A stretch of DNA of 64,000 bases from Breviolum minutum Mf 1.05b.01 (GCA_000507305.1 DF240224.1:1-64000), one strand, 5' to 3'. Counted from the stretch's first letter, positions 46,709-58,740 are shown. Numbers and translations are program-made. Notes: generated by a model not told the origin, from the letters alone.

Positions 46709-47566
46709 TGAATGATCGTGAAGATGCTCGAGGGATATTGAATAGAATTTAGGAAGCCTTCACTTTGTCCCATCTAAATGTTGATGGCAGTCATAAAGTG
46801 AAGTAGGTCGTGGGGTTTATGAGCATGATGGGTCTTACACAACCCATATCTAACTTAACACCTGACACATCTTGAGATTGTAGATAATTGGCGTTCCAGG
46901 TTCGCCAAGTGGTTACTCCAAACAAACATCTTGGAAGATGATGTTCATTTTCCAAGGGATAACTTTCAGATTCGCTATCAGTTTGTTAGAGGTTATAGTA
47001 CCTTATTTAACTTTCTGCCAACCCCACCAGGAAACAGAATCTTTCTAGCTAAATCCAAGTTACGTCTCTCCAAGATCGCTGCCTTAGCTGCTTTTTCCTT
47101 GAAACTACCCTCAACAAAAGGACCATGGAAGGGGGCCCATGGTTGGAGATGGGGTCACAAACAGGAGTGGTTGTAAGTAAATTTTGATGGATGGCGGTGA
47201 AGTCAAAATTTCTTCAGTTTTTTTTTGGGGGGGTAAGACGGTATGACTCTCAAACCATAAAAAATTGCGTAAGTATTTGCAAGTGAATCTTGAGACATCA
47301 CTGGACCAAGATTTGGTACGCAGTCAATCATTCAGTCCCATCTTGTCCGGGGCTTCAGGCCATCTTTGGACATGTCTCCCATCTGGGTTCATTGCTACAT
47401 GCTGATGCTATGTTTGGAAATCTATTGCCCCATTCGTTGATTTGGAGATACAACTCAGAAACTGTCTAACTATTGCACATCCACATGTACTTCAGAACCT
47501 GAAGCTGAACCCGTTACAACTTCATATATGTTTTCTGGAAGCTTTTCTAAGCAATCTAGTATATAT

Positions 47567-47600
<34 letters not shown>

Positions 47601-47614
47601 CAAAAAACACACAC

Positions 47615-47701
47615 TCAGAAGCATGGCTGGCATAGCAGCTTTCAACATTGTTCATTGACAATGATGCCGCCTGGGGGTCGGCTCCATGTGGTCGGTACAC
47701 C
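47615..47701 (-). CDS. Candidate exon whose acceptor lies in a MITE end
   Basis: The acceptor TTCCAG|G at 47702-47703 is part of the inverted end of MITE B5. The open frame VYRPHGADPQAASLSMNNVE then SCYASHASE follows and closes at a GA|GTGTGT donor at 47615. The exon is 87 bases. No family is recognised; the upstream exon was not found. Confidence 0.4.
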
Positions 47702-47821
47702 CTGGAAGTTTAACATGAACAGTTCGCCCCTGAAAATGTACCAGGCCCCAAAAGGAAGCCGGATCGTCTTCCAAGCATCTTTTTTTTTAAAGGGGGCGAG
47801 CTGTTAAACTTCGGGAGGGTA
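47696..47821 (+). mobile_element. MITE family B, copy 5 (long-TIR subtype)
   Basis: TACACCCTGGAAGTTTAACA and its partner TGTTAAACTTCGGGAGGGTA are inverted ends of about 30 bp, enclosing AGTTCGCCCC and GGGGGCGAGCT. About 126 bp. Read on the minus strand its far end supplies a TTCCAG|G acceptor for the exon at 47615-47701. Confidence 0.8.
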
Positions 47822-48328
47822 AAGTATCATGGATACATGACTCATTTTACAACTTGATGTAACACTATACTCTTTCACCACTTTGAAACTAAGCAAAGGA
47901 GATTTCCTCATTGCTGAGAATGAATTTTTGTCCCCTCCAAAAAGTGCGGTGTTTAGGAAGTTTCGTCCAGAAAATGTCGCTTCTTGGGAACGAAATTACC
48001 AACAAATCGACCCTCTGGTAAGCCAACATAGCTAGAATTTTCCCTTTAAACACAGAGTCACATCTTCAAAAAGTCCATAAATTGCAACCATACTGGTTTA
48101 CTAATATGTCATACCAAAGTTTAACAATTCATTTCCCTCATCTTTGTTGAACCATCGGAACCCATCCAACTCGGTTCCAACTTGAACCAACTTGTGCCGG
48201 GGCTACTCGAAGCGACCTCGACTGTGACCCTGCGACCGTTGATCAAAGAGTTGTAAACCGAGCATCATCCTTGGTCTGACACCATCCCTGTGTCATGGGG
48301 GAATTTGCAAAAAAGAAAATCAGCAAAC

Positions 48329-48595
48329 CTAAAGTCTGTCTTGACCCGGCGAAAAGAAATCCCTGACAAGATGAGTAAGTTTCCGTTTTAAAAGTCTTTG
48401 AAAGTTGAGAGCCGGTTGCATGTCAGCAGGAAGTCTAAGGAAACCAGATGGATTCCCAAAGTTTGAGTGTTCCTTTTGACACAAGAAATCAGATGAACAA
48501 CATGATCTGCAAGTACCCTCCTCACATACCCCGAGCACAGGAACATAGTTGAGAACCTCCGTGTTATTAACCCTTAAAAAAGAGAAATGCCACAC
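48329..48595 (-). CDS. Candidate Cys-rich exon, unidentified
   Basis: The minus strand reads NNTEVLNYVPVLGVCEEGTC, then RSCCSSDFLCQKEHSNFGNP, then SGFLRLPADMQPALNFQRLL. Six Cys residues sit within about 20 residues, which could bind metal or form disulfides. Edges are not fixed and no family is recognised. Confidence 0.35.
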   Translation of the reverse strand: MWHFSFLRVNNTEVLNYVPVLGVCEEGTCRSCCSSDFLCQKEHSNFGNPSGFLRLPADMQPALNFQRLLKRKLTHLVRDFFSPGQDRL

Positions 48596-49944
48596 TATTT
48601 GTCCACATCCTTGTAAGTGACGATGCTTCGAGGTGGCAACTGCCGAAATCGCTTAATGACAAAAGATTCTGTTTATGGTTTCACTTTTCCTACGTTCCGA
48701 CGTGCCTGACGTGAGCATCAAGAGTAAATTGGGTGCCAAATCCAACTTGGATCAATTTCACTCTACTTGGGTTTTGAGTCACATTTGGTGGGGAAAAGGT
48801 TGGGAAGTCGACCTCCCCCTTTCCGGATTAAAAGAAACAACAAACGAACCTGGCTCCCCTGGCTGGTGACCCCCCCCGACATCTTCAGTTACGGCTCATT
48901 CGATCTGGTTTAGGCCGACCCTCCAGCAGTAAATTGCAATACAAACCTCGAAGGAGTGGAGTGATTGGGAGGGAGAAAATCTCACTCTCCGAAAACGGAG
49001 TTCACCGTTTCGCAGTTTCAGAATCATCCAACTTAACGGAAGTTTCTTTTTCTTGGTCCGCGTTAGTTCATGCCAAGGGTAGTGAGAATCTTTTTGAGGA
49101 ACGCACATAAAAGGGATGAGCCTTTTTTTCCATTCTTCTCCTCCCAGTCTATATATAAGGCTCTATATATATATGTGTATATATATATATAAATATATTT
49201 GATCTGGCTTTGCAACCCCAAACTGACTCCCAAACAAGTGGAAGCACAAACAAGCAGGAGTTTGAAGATTGTTGTGGTGGGTAAAACTGTATTCTTTCGC
49301 AACTACAAATATGACACTCTTGATAGTTCAAAGGTATGAAATTTGGGAAGGCGATGGAAGGATAAACATAGATAAATATATACATATATATAATTATATA
49401 TAGACGTAAATATCTAAATACATAATACCGAAATGCGTAAAGAAAACAAAGACTCTTCCAATGAATCACACCAAATTTCTCCACCTGCAAAGCTTGTTGC
49501 TTCCCATATTTTAGGCAGCACGCTAGGCTGATGGGCAATGGAGACATAGTGCAGCAATGGTAAAACTATCAGGAGAAAGAATGAGAGATGGCAAAAATAT
49601 AGAGAGGACAAACATCACACCATTTTTTTGACCCCCACTTTCTCAAACAGGTCTACTTAGTTACTTGTAGGGGTTCTCGCTTGGAACTGGGCCGTGTCTT
49701 CTACCCATGTTTGTTTCCTCGATTCTTTGGTGACATTGCCCCAAGTTCTGAGCTCTTATAACTCCTTGCAACTCAGCAGCTTAACTTATCATTGGTTTTT
49801 TGCCTCACAAGTGCAATTAAAAGAGGATCAAATGGTCATCACAGTTAAAGATGAAATAGATAAGTCACCAGGTTTGTAGGTTCATACACTGCATGTAAAT
49901 TGACAACTTTTTGAATAACTCGGATAATCATTGAAGCAAAGTCT

Positions 49945-50295
49945 GTGGGAGAAACAATGGGACTGAAATTCAATCGGCTCTCTCAATGGCTGAAAAATTC
50001 GGGGCTCAATCCGTTTCCCCACCGAACAGGAATGGACCAGTTGACAACGTCCAAGGAGAATGGTGTAATTTTGATAAAGGCCGAACTTCAAGCCAATTTC
50101 AAGCTTCGTGACTCCTCAACACCACTCCCTCCGACCGAAAGCCGGTTGTGTTTTGTTGGTATGATCTTGGTCCCAAGTCCATGTGTGAGGCAACGTAAAG
50201 TTTGGCAAAAAACTCCCCAGAAATTTCAATCGATTCAATGGTTAGTGACGGTTCGTGATGTTCACAAATCCCGGCAAAGCAGCAGGGAGGATTAA
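49945..50295 (+). CDS. Candidate exon(s), unidentified, plus strand
   Basis: The plus strand reads MGLKFNRLSQWLKNSGLNPF, then TTSKENGVILIKAELQANFK, to about 50,180, after which the reading is less convincing. No family is recognised. Confidence 0.25.
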   Translation: MGETMGLKFNRLSQWLKNSGLNPFPHRTGMDQLTTSKENGVILIKAELQANFKLRDSSTPLPPTESRLCFVGMILVPSPCVRQRKVWQKTPQKFQSIQWLVTVRDVHKSRQSSRED

Positions 50296-50738
50296 ATCCT
50301 GGTAACTCAGTGTCCGAAGTTGAGAAACGTACCGTTCGTGAATATGCAAGCTAAAATGCTTTTCTTGACACTTTTTGCATGGTAGAACTTGAAAAGAGAT
50401 GTAAACAAAACAATATAATATACGAAGTGTGGTAAGAACATGTTGCAAACATCTACCAAATCCTATAACCTTCAGATCCATGTACATAAACAATTCGACA
50501 CAACATACAAACTTATATACATCGTTTTAAATCAACATGGCACATCTAAATCCATCCAAATCTTCCCCACACTTCGACTAAGGGCACACGTGAAAGTAGA
50601 AGGGTCGATTGATCCGACCATTGAAAGCGCATCGTGTTCCAAAGTTCAAATCCATTTCCTGAGTCCAAATGGTCCATTTGACACGGGTAGTGTTGCTAAA
50701 GCATTCAAACTTAAATATTGAGATTATGGGTAGATTAG

Positions 50739-50837
50739 CTCGTTGGTGGTTTCAACCCATTTGAAACATATTAGTCAAATTGGGATCATTTCCCCAAATA
50801 GGGGTGAAAATAAAAAATGTTGGAAACCACCACCTAG
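50739..50837 (+). mobile_element. MITE family A, copy 5
   Basis: CTCGTTGGTGGTTTCAACCC start, TTGGGATCATTTCCCCAA core, GAAACCACCACCTAG end. Confidence 0.85.
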
Positions 50838-51852
50838 TTAGATATTGATTGAAGGACAGCTGCAACTTGGTTACACCGTATGATAATGGCAACACAAAAA
50901 TAGAAGGCCCAGGCTTTTGAGGAAAGGCATGGCAACTATTTGGTAAGCCAAGGCTTTTGAAAAAAGGGCATCAGTTTCAAGATGAGTCTCCTCCGCATCC
51001 TTGATGTTTTGGATGCCACTTTTTTCGGGCCAAAATGGATGAACACTTCACATAGAATTCAACAAATCTTCGAATCGAGATGGCGTGATTTGACCAGCTT
51101 CGTCTTTTGCATCAGTAGCCCTGACTCCTCATGTTAGCTACTTGAAACTGATGGTTTCAAGCTGCACTAATCCTGCCACTCGGACGTCACCAACATTTTC
51201 ATCGCACCAAGGGGCTCACATTGTTCCCCCTTTAGACTTCAAGGATGAGAACTACCCGGCGTGATTTGGAGGGATTGTCGGCTTCAAAGTGTTTGGGGCT
51301 CTTAAATCTTTACAGACTAGAAATTCAAAATGAAACTTGTGTACATTTCAATCCACCAGAATGCAACACCCCATAAACCTTACAAAAACCCAAACCAAAG
51401 TCGATTTTGCTAACCACTAGTACTGCATCATAGTAGTGCAGCAAATGCATCAACATCGCTACCCTCAGGGAAGCAAACCGGCTGAGTCAAGCTCTGGTTC
51501 TGCAGAAAAGGCTCTGCTGCGCTCTCATTCAAGCGTGTCCAACTCGTTGGAATTGACGTCACCACGCTACTCTCTTGAACGTGCACAGTGAAGCCACGGG
51601 ACATGACCTGAATTTAATGGATGCTTAAACCCCCCCAATTGATGGCATGTCCATCCTCTCACCTTAAAGCGATTTTTTTCCCTATCAGCATTGGATCAAA
51701 AAACACCTCAAATGACATCAGTTTGGCATCCAAATTATGTCTGAGTTGCTGCTGGATGGTAGTGCAGATGCCAACTCCACATCTAAAATGGGAAGTTTTA
51801 GTCAGGCCTTGGACCTTTCGAGGGGATTTTTGAAAAAAACTCATATGTGTGA
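50838..51852. other. Non-coding stretch
   Basis: No gene or known repeat seen; ordinary mixed-composition DNA. Confidence 0.4.
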
Positions 51853-51967
51853 TACGGTTGATGGAGGAAATTCACTGATCACCACCAGGGATCTATAAAA
51901 AACCCTGTAAATAATGGGATAAACTACCAACCTCAACTGGTTAGCCGGACTTCTTCCATCAACAGGA
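51853..51967 (+). mobile_element. MITE family D, copy 4
   Basis: TACGGTTGATGGAGGAAATTC at the left and GGACTTCTTCCATCAACAGGA at the right are inverted. The core has ATAATGGGATAAACT. About 115 bp. Confidence 0.7.
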
Positions 51968-52337
51968 TCAACTGGGTAATTCATTTCAAAACCAGATTTT
52001 TCAGTAGATATCGTGGAAGTATTTTGCTACTAAACTACTCTTGTGGGTTGACCGCAGCGGTCGCTTGTATATTGGATAGATATCAAGGTAGCCTCTTACT
52101 TCTTTTGCTTATGACAGTGAGTTTTCAAGTACACCTCTGGAGCAAAAAACTATGATTGTTTTTGGTTTCCTCAAGATTGTACATAAGAAATGCAAGTATA
52201 TAACTGTCGCGGATATCTTTTTTTGGATCTAGTCTTGAGATGAAGACTTGTTTTACCACGTCTTGGCGTTTCTTGGCAATGTATGCAGTATTCACCGTCA
52301 CATATACTACTTACCCCCTTTTCCGTTTTTTGTACAG

Positions 52338-52430
52338 CAGTCACCCGCGCGTTTTGCGGCCATTGAAAAGACCACAAAAACAAACCGTGAAACTGCAAAT
52401 CCCAAGGGTTCTTCAACCTCGGAATCCTAA
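52338..52430 (+). CDS. Candidate terminal exon, unidentified
   Basis: A long pyrimidine tract and TTGTACAG acceptor precede QSPARFAAIEKTTKTNRETA then NPKGSSTSES and a TAA at 52428-52430. The polar tail looks like a protein C-terminus. No family is recognised. Confidence 0.3.
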   Translation, partial: QSPARFAAIEKTTKTNRETANPKGSSTSES

Positions 52431-52603
52431 AAGGTCATATGTGGAAGTACGACTCCGCAGAGAAAAAATGATAAGCCAACCCTTTTTTTTGAATACATGG
52501 ATGTTACATCTTTAGGCTAACCTTTTGCCAAGATGGGGCGATATAGGAAAGTAGGTAAAATTTCAGCTATTTCTAGCATATCCTTGAAAGTATCATGTGA
52601 GCA

Positions 52604-52801
52604 CGGCACATAAGCTTCTGCCATTTTCTATGGAGAATTCGCCCTAAACCACCTAAAGAAGCACCTGTTGCTTCCTTGGACATGTCAGTAATGGAGAGAT
52701 TTCGCAAAACAACTGCGACTGCGACCGCGGCACGGCTAGCGACCACCGGTGTTGCTCCCACCAATCCAACCTTGGTAGGCCAAGGGAGCTGGCTCAACTA
52801 G
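52604..52801 (+). CDS. Candidate terminal exon, unidentified
   Basis: The plus strand is open over about 65 codons to TAG at 52799-52801. The last part reads RPKPPKEAPVASLDMSVMER then TTGVAPTNPTLVGQGSWLN. The minus strand is also open here with an Ala/Val-rich reading, so the strand is not certain. Confidence 0.3.
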   Translation, partial: RHISFCHFLWRIRPKPPKEAPVASLDMSVMERFRKTTATATAARLATTGVAPTNPTLVGQGSWLN

Positions 52802-52848
52802 CCAGCTGGTTTTGGGAGACCAGTCGAGTGACCCAAAATCGTGATACC

Positions 52849-52977
52849 CCATATAGGTGTTTCCTCAAATGGTGGGTTTCCCCCATTTCACACCCCAAGT
52901 GCTGATCATTTTTAGTAGGACAACCAATGGTTGTTGGGTACCACCATTTTAGGAAACCACCATATAGTGCTTCTGGA
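52849..52977 (+). mobile_element. MITE family C, diverged copy
   Basis: CATATAGGTGTTTCCTCAAATGGTGG at the left pairs with CCACCATTTTAGGAAACCAC plus CATATAG at the right. About 129 bp. The GGTGTTTCC end recalls the copy at 57.6 kb. Confidence 0.65.
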
Positions 52978-53154
52978 CATTTTTGATCCTTAGTATATTT
53001 TCCGTCCTGACAAATGAGATTTTCGTCGTTTTTTTCCTGTTTGGATCTTTAACAAGATCTCAGGAATCTCGTCAGCGCCCTGTTTCAAACAACGAAGCGT
53101 GACAATGTAACTGGGTGAAAAATAGGTGTATGAACGTATAGCAAAGCATACAGT

Positions 53155-53232
53155 AGATACACACAAACACACACACATCACATACATGTACGTATATATA
53201 TATATGTTTTCAGTATATATATATATATATAA
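53155..53232 (+). repeat. ACAC/TATA microsatellite tract
   Basis: An (AC)n run followed by two (TA)n runs. Similar TA-rich tracts lie near 47,560-47,600, 49,150-49,200 and 54,841-54,860. Confidence 0.85.
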
Positions 53233-54297
53233 ATATGCACAAAGAAACGCAAGTACTGCTTCTAGGACTTCCTTGGTTTTCACAATAACCCTTTAGGACC
53301 CGCCCCCCTTCACAGGGCTCCTTCTTTTTCGGTCAGCCAAGACACAATAGTCCATCAGGCACGAGTTTCTGCCGTCGTATCGCATGCACTTGCTCCATAC
53401 TCAATTCCCAGTCTGGAAAGCCGTGGAAGATCCTGACATGGGAATCCAAATCCACTCCGCACCAAAAAGAAACGACAAAGATTTCATGATTTGTCGCCAC
53501 AAAAGAGCGTGAAGATAAATGTATAACTCATTTTGAAGATTTACTTGTAGCTCGCTTTTTATGATCAAGGCCCCCTGAGCCATGACGCATATGCGCCCCA
53601 AATTTTTGCCAGAATCCTCTCCTTGAACGAATGTTCTCCTGGAAATTCTGGGATGCTGACGCTTGGGCAAGGTGGTCACCACTAACACATCACTTTTTGA
53701 AACATGGGAGGAGCCGTCGAAAAAAAACGGGCCTTTTCCCACGTGTTTTGTTTGCTGAAGTTGAGGATAGAATCAACTTCAATGAAGCCTGGGAAGAGTT
53801 GTGTCATTCTTTTCTTTTTGCTTCTTATCTTCTTTGTTGAAAAGTGGCTATAGTTAACTGGTACCTTCTCAATGTGATACTCCCTTTCTTGAAGGGGGGA
53901 CTCCTAGGACATGAATCATCGGCTGGAAACATCGATCCCGGCCTGATAAGGATATGTTCACTCAGGATGGAAGCAAATGATTCCCAAATTCCAGATATTT
54001 AATATGAAACTACATGTTACATGCCATAGCTCCAACCCCCGAATCTTAGAGCTACAGTAACCTCCACTTATCAAGCAAAAACTTCTAATGGTGTGCTCCT
54101 TTCAGAATGCTGTGCTCCTCCAAATCTTTGAGGGCAGAAAGGATGAAGGGTTCAAAACCAGGACCATGACCAACGACTCTTCTTTCTGGTAGTGTTTAGG
54201 GGATAGCTCCAAGGTGTGTCCTAAAATTCCGCCCCAGAACCGAATTTAAGACTGAAGATTTCAACCCTTATTTTTTCCCCCAAAAAAACCATCCTCC

Positions 54298-54501
54298 ATG
54301 TTCACTAGAAAATATACAGATCTGCCATGGAGGTCCATGTTTCAGGGATCCCAAACTCCTCGTCAGCCTTGCCATCGGCAGGAGCTGACCCCTCACAGCG
54401 CCGTCGCTTCTGTCGCGGTGAGGCACGTGGTTTCGGAGAAGCCTCTCTGCCTGGTGGGTCATGGTTGGTGGACCCCTGCCATCCCTGAAACCAAAAAATA
54501 G
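54298..54501 (+). CDS. Candidate exon, unidentified
   Basis: The plus frame ends in TAG. From about 54,385 it reads ELTPHSAVASVAVRHVVSEK then PLCLVGHGWWTPAIPETKK, which is coding-like and GC-richer than its flanks. The upstream part is probably intron. No family is recognised. Confidence 0.25.
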   Translation: MFTRKYTDLPWRSMFQGSQTPRQPCHRQELTPHSAVASVAVRHVVSEKPLCLVGHGWWTPAIPETKK

Positions 54502-57465
54502 GTTCCTGAAAATAGGCATGGCTCCCAAAAGGAATGTAAATTTGGACCCAGAATTGGATTGAATATTTTGAAACTTGTGGATTCTTTTAAAAAGCAATCC
54601 CCCAAAAAATAAAACATGAGTGGGGTGAAATTGCCTGGTGATGCGAACCTTTTAGAAAGTTCCAAACGGGATATTCTCGGTAGTCCTTGAGGAGGTTCTC
54701 ACAATTCCCCACAGCCCAAAAGGATTTTTCGCAAAGAATCTCACATGCTTCCTCCAGGTGGGGGGGTGGGAGGAAGGGGCTTATCAACTTGGCATAAAAC
54801 TGCAAGTCGCCATGCTAAGAATATGCTTACACAGATCTACAAATATATATATATATATAAACATATCTTATCCTTTTATGATAATACAAATGGATACAGT
54901 ACTCATTTCAGAAACTCAGGAATTTCTATCCCCCAAATCATGGAACTTTTCTTTGGACTCCAGAAATTTGATGCCCTCGGCAAAAAAACACTTCATCATG
55001 CCCAGAGGATGTCCACCAAAAAACCTCCAGAAAATATCTCAAAAGGGTCCTCCATGAGGTTGCTGTAGCTCCAAAGCTTGCAAAATATGTTCTGCTAAAC
55101 CTGGAACATCAAGGAAGAAATACCACAAAATCAACCATGTGTTGATTTACTCGCCTTTTTTTTTTTAGTTTTAAAGAATTTAAAGACATCATCATCCAGT
55201 GACATCCATTGCTAGCAGTATTAAGATCATGGTTTTCTGAAATGAGCATGAGTACAGTACTAAATTTCAGTAAGTTTCCGATAGATTGGGCCTCAACCGT
55301 TTGTTCTATCATCCGCATCCCTTCTTAGGAAAATAACATCTTAGATCAACAACCCCGACATCTTTAATGACCAATATGAGGCCCTTCTCCTACCCCATGT
55401 TGAAGCACCATGATGCCGTTCTGTTGCGGGTGAACATCCCAAATATCTCAAGTGGTGTTTTTTTTGTAACTGCCAACAACAGGAGTAGCAATCCTTTCTC
55501 CAAAAATCACAGGGTGTCAAAACAGCCAACTTCTATGAAAAATGCACACCAATGAATCCAAAATCCCACAACTTTTGGGAGCATCCATATGATGATGCCC
55601 GATGAAAATCCATTCATGGGCTTAAGTGACTCAAGTGAACGACAATTCTGCTGCTCCAGCCCAGCTCGCCAGTGGAGCAAATGCAGCATCCAAAATGATT
55701 GGGAATTTCAATTTGTAGACCATATCGCAAGGAGAATCCATCCCAACAATCCCAGGAAGTGTACAAAAAGTAAAAAAATCGTGATTTTTGGAGCTCCCCA
55801 TTCAAAAGGGAAAGCACGGCCCTCATACCAATTGCTCATGCTCCCCCCTTCAATTGGAAGAGGTTTTCCAATTGGAAGAGGTGATCAAAGAGGGAATCCC
55901 ATATATTTCGCGCCAAACGCCAGGAAAGCAACTGGATTTTAGGGTGGCACGGTAGCCCCATATTGCCATTGGGTTCTCTTTGGTGAAGGTACTTACATAT
56001 TCACCAATCAATTTCAGATTTCAGCCGGGCACCCTGGTTCTCAGAATATAAAAGCAAACAGAGACTTTGACCATGTTAAGAAATCTTACAAATCACCAAA
56101 TAGTTCGAAGAACATTCAAACAACATCAAACACAATTCGCTTCTTGTCCAACAAAATGATTCTCCCAAAGTTCCCACCTTTTTTTTTCAGACCAAGCAAC
56201 GGTATCTGGAGATATCTTTGAAGATCCGGAGACTGGAGTGCCCTACTAACGCCTGGGTGAAATAAAAGTCAAGCTGAATCTTGGCAACAAATGGTAGGTC
56301 TGGATGTGTGATCCTTAAATTCATTGTAACACTACAATTATCAATTATAATTATATCTAAGTTTGAAATTTGTACATGTTTCTAATTAAAATTCATGGAT
56401 TCATGTATGATGCCTACGTCATCTTGAAGAGGATAAATGAAACTGATGGCGAATCAGCCAAAAGAAGCACAAAACAGATTGACACCTGGAGCCTTTTGGA
56501 TCAACATTGCCAGCACGAAGCACCAAGACGAGCGCTTCAACTGCAACGAGTTTTTGCTTCACCAAAATTTTCATAGAAATTTCCCGATGAGTTTTCATGT
56601 TTGAAAGATACCTAGATTGTTAAACAGCACGTTTGATGCTTAGAGACATGGATTTTGTAGGTTGTGATGATTCCACAGCTGAGTTTGGGTCTACCAAATC
56701 CAACAAGGCAGATCAAAAGATCTATTTAGCCAAAGAGTTTCAACACTCATTAGCTCCAATCTTGTCTTGAAATCAATGGATTATACTGTAACTACCGAAT
56801 CTACTTGGAATGCATCTCATTTTCATAAGAGAAAATGAGCTGAACAATCTCACTGTGACAAGAAGCAATCAAGAGATCTTGATGGACTTCAGACACATGA
56901 TCCAGTACCCAAATTGGATCACAACTTAAAGCTTCGAGGACCACCTGCCACAAACAGCAGGTTGTTTTTGATCGCGTTTCATAGGGTTTCCTTCCTTTTT
57001 TTGGGGGGGTTTTTCACTGGTGAAGAAACATGGACCAACCATCAAAAAGGAGAAACATCACAGTTTTTTTACAGGGGAAAAAAACCGGGCTGGATTTCCA
57101 AGGGCTGGATTTCCTATCACCAAAGACTTGATGATTGAAGACAACAAAAAAATCACAGGAATTTCAGGTTGTACGCTTTCAATTTCTTTTTGAATCGACC
57201 CTGGTGAGTCATGAAGAAAAAACGACCGAGATACACCTAGGTGAAACTCGGTTCATTCGTCAAAATTGACCTATATTGGGGCAGTGTTCACTGAACCTTT
57301 TGCTACTAGAGCACCTTTGTCAATAGCGAGGTTCTCAAAAAATGACGACCAAGAATGCTTATGTTAACAAAGTCCATGCTAAAATGCTCATGCCAATTGA
57401 CAATCATCCCTCGAAAGATTATTGCTCCCATCCCAATGGATCACTTTCTTGATTAAAGGTCCATC
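54502..57465. other. Non-coding stretch with weak patches
   Basis: No gene called. A plus-strand frame at 56,370-56,576 (AYVILKRINETDGESAKRST; QHEAPRRALQLQRVFASP) could be an exon. A T7G7 run lies near 57,000. Confidence 0.3.
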
Positions 57466-58740
57466 TCAGTGTTTTTGGTAAAAATGGACTTTGCTGCTTC
57501 CGCCACAAAGGGTGGTAGGTAGCACAATTAGCACATCACCCCTTGAAAAGGCATAGAATACAACTGGCATATATTTCATTTGCCTAGTCTCCAGCAAAAT
57601 CTGGTATATATATATATATATGGGTGTTTCCAAAAATAGGGGTACCCCAAAATGGATGGTTTATAATGGAAATCCCTATTAAAATGGATGATTTGGGGGT
57701 ACCCCTATTTTCGGAAACACCCATATGGCAGCCTGTGGCCAACTACAGCCACCACCAGCCATTTCGTGGCTTCGTGAAAACCAGCCTTCCATAGCCCTGG
57801 CATCGTCTCTCGGTAGAGCGCAGCTGCAGCTGTCAGACTTTGCCAGTCTTTGCCTGAAATGCATTTACCCTCCGGTAAACAAACATAGCAATGGAAAATC
57901 CCGATCTTGCATAGGAAATACATCTTCAAATGGTGGATTTTCCATTGCTATGTTAGATTACCGGAGTGTAGGTCACAAAAGTTGGATCGGTAGAGGAAGC
58001 ACTTCCCATGGAACTCAAGACTTGAAAGTTTGCAAGTTTGGTTTGGAGGATTTTTCTTTTGAAAGGCTTGATTTTTGGATTCCGTGGCTTTTCCTGGAAT
58101 CATATTCAACCACGCTGGTGGTTAACCTTGGCAATTTCCATTCATGTTGAAAAGTAGGTGATGAATTGAAGTTGTTACAAGTGGAAGGCCAAACGTCCAC
58201 GCAAAATTTTGGAATACAGTACTGCTAATTGCTAAATCCGGCGAAGAAGTTGAGGTTGGAAGTTTATAGAATGGTTTGCAAGGCTTTACGCATCCCAGTT
58301 GGTGCAGGATATCTTCCATCAACAGTAGGTCTTGACAGATCAAAACCATGATTCTGCAAGCTCGACACAGCTTTTGTTTTTGAGTTGACGGTTCGTAGGA
58401 ATATCTTAGTCGTTTGCTTTGCGCCTGTTCAAAAGGAGGGATTGGACATGTCCAACAGCTCGTAAAACGACTGAGCAGTGGTTCAAACACTTTGTGATAT
58501 CTAACTAAATCCTGGTCGGCTACTGAGGATCCTTCTACGACTTCTGTATCATGATTCTACTTGTTATTTGAATCATATACCCGCATCTCTCTGGACTCAA
58601 AACCAATCAAATAGTAAAACACCATCACAGAGCGGGCTTTCACTACAACTCCAGTTGTTTTCACGAAACCCAAGGCGCAGGGCAATGCAGGATCCAAGGT
58701 TTTGAGCAACTCTGATACTGCATCATCCAGAAGTAGAAAC
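57466..58740 (-). CDS. Five-exon host gene fragment, unidentified, with MITE introns
   Basis: Minus-strand exons with matching phases: 58581-58740, 58347-58424, 57962-58093, 57721-57869 and from 57583 to a GT donor at 57490 or a TGA at 57466. Peptides in order: SELLKTLDPALPCALGFVKT; AQSKRLRYSYEPSTQKQKLC; KILQTKLANFQVLSSMGSAS; GKCISGKDWQSLTAAAALYR; QMKYMPVVFYAFSRGDVLIV. All acceptors are AG|G, and four of the five 3' edges use GT (the second exon could use GT or GA). The frame joins without a stop across introns 57870-57961 and 57584-57720, which are MITE copies. It may be the 3' part of the BTB gene just upstream, but the link through a possible exon at 58,945-59,020 (PPTPSWIGSFSLEMPTKNVG) does not settle the phase. 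No family is recognised. Confidence 0.6.
57584..57723 (+). mobile_element. MITE family C copy inside a host intron
   Basis: The element is 57621-57723: TGGGTGTTTCCAAAAATAGG at the left and its complement CCTATTTTCGGAAACACCCA at the right, with GGTACCCC on both sides and TA-rich flanks. On the minus strand the host intron starts GTGTTTCC at 57720 inside the inverted end and finishes ACTAG|G at 57584. Splicing there keeps the frame HRLPYG-QMKYMPVV. Confidence 0.8.
57866..57970 (+). mobile_element. MITE family B copy acting as a host intron
   Basis: TACCCTCCGGTAAACAAACA at the left pairs with TGTTAGATTACCGGAGTGTA at the right; the arms continue as TAGCAATGGAAAATCC and its complement. On the minus strand the intron 57870-57961 (92 bp, GT-AG) lies wholly inside this 105-bp element, with donor CCG|GTAATC and acceptor CGGAG|GGT. 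Removing it joins FVTYTP to GKCISG in phase 0. Confidence 0.85.
58220..58327 (+). mobile_element. MITE family D, copy in a host intron
   Basis: The right end GGTGCAGGATATCTTCCATC then AACAGTA matches the copy at 62.5 kb; the left end TACTGCTAATTGCTAAATCC is diverged. It lies in the minus-strand intron 58094-58346. Confidence 0.7.

Noticed and set aside
50058-53580. Apparent homology between GVILIKAELQANF (plus, 50.06 kb) and GALIIKSELQVNL (minus, 53.55 kb)
   Set aside because: The match is about ten residues, lies on opposite strands and is not supported by the flanking reading.
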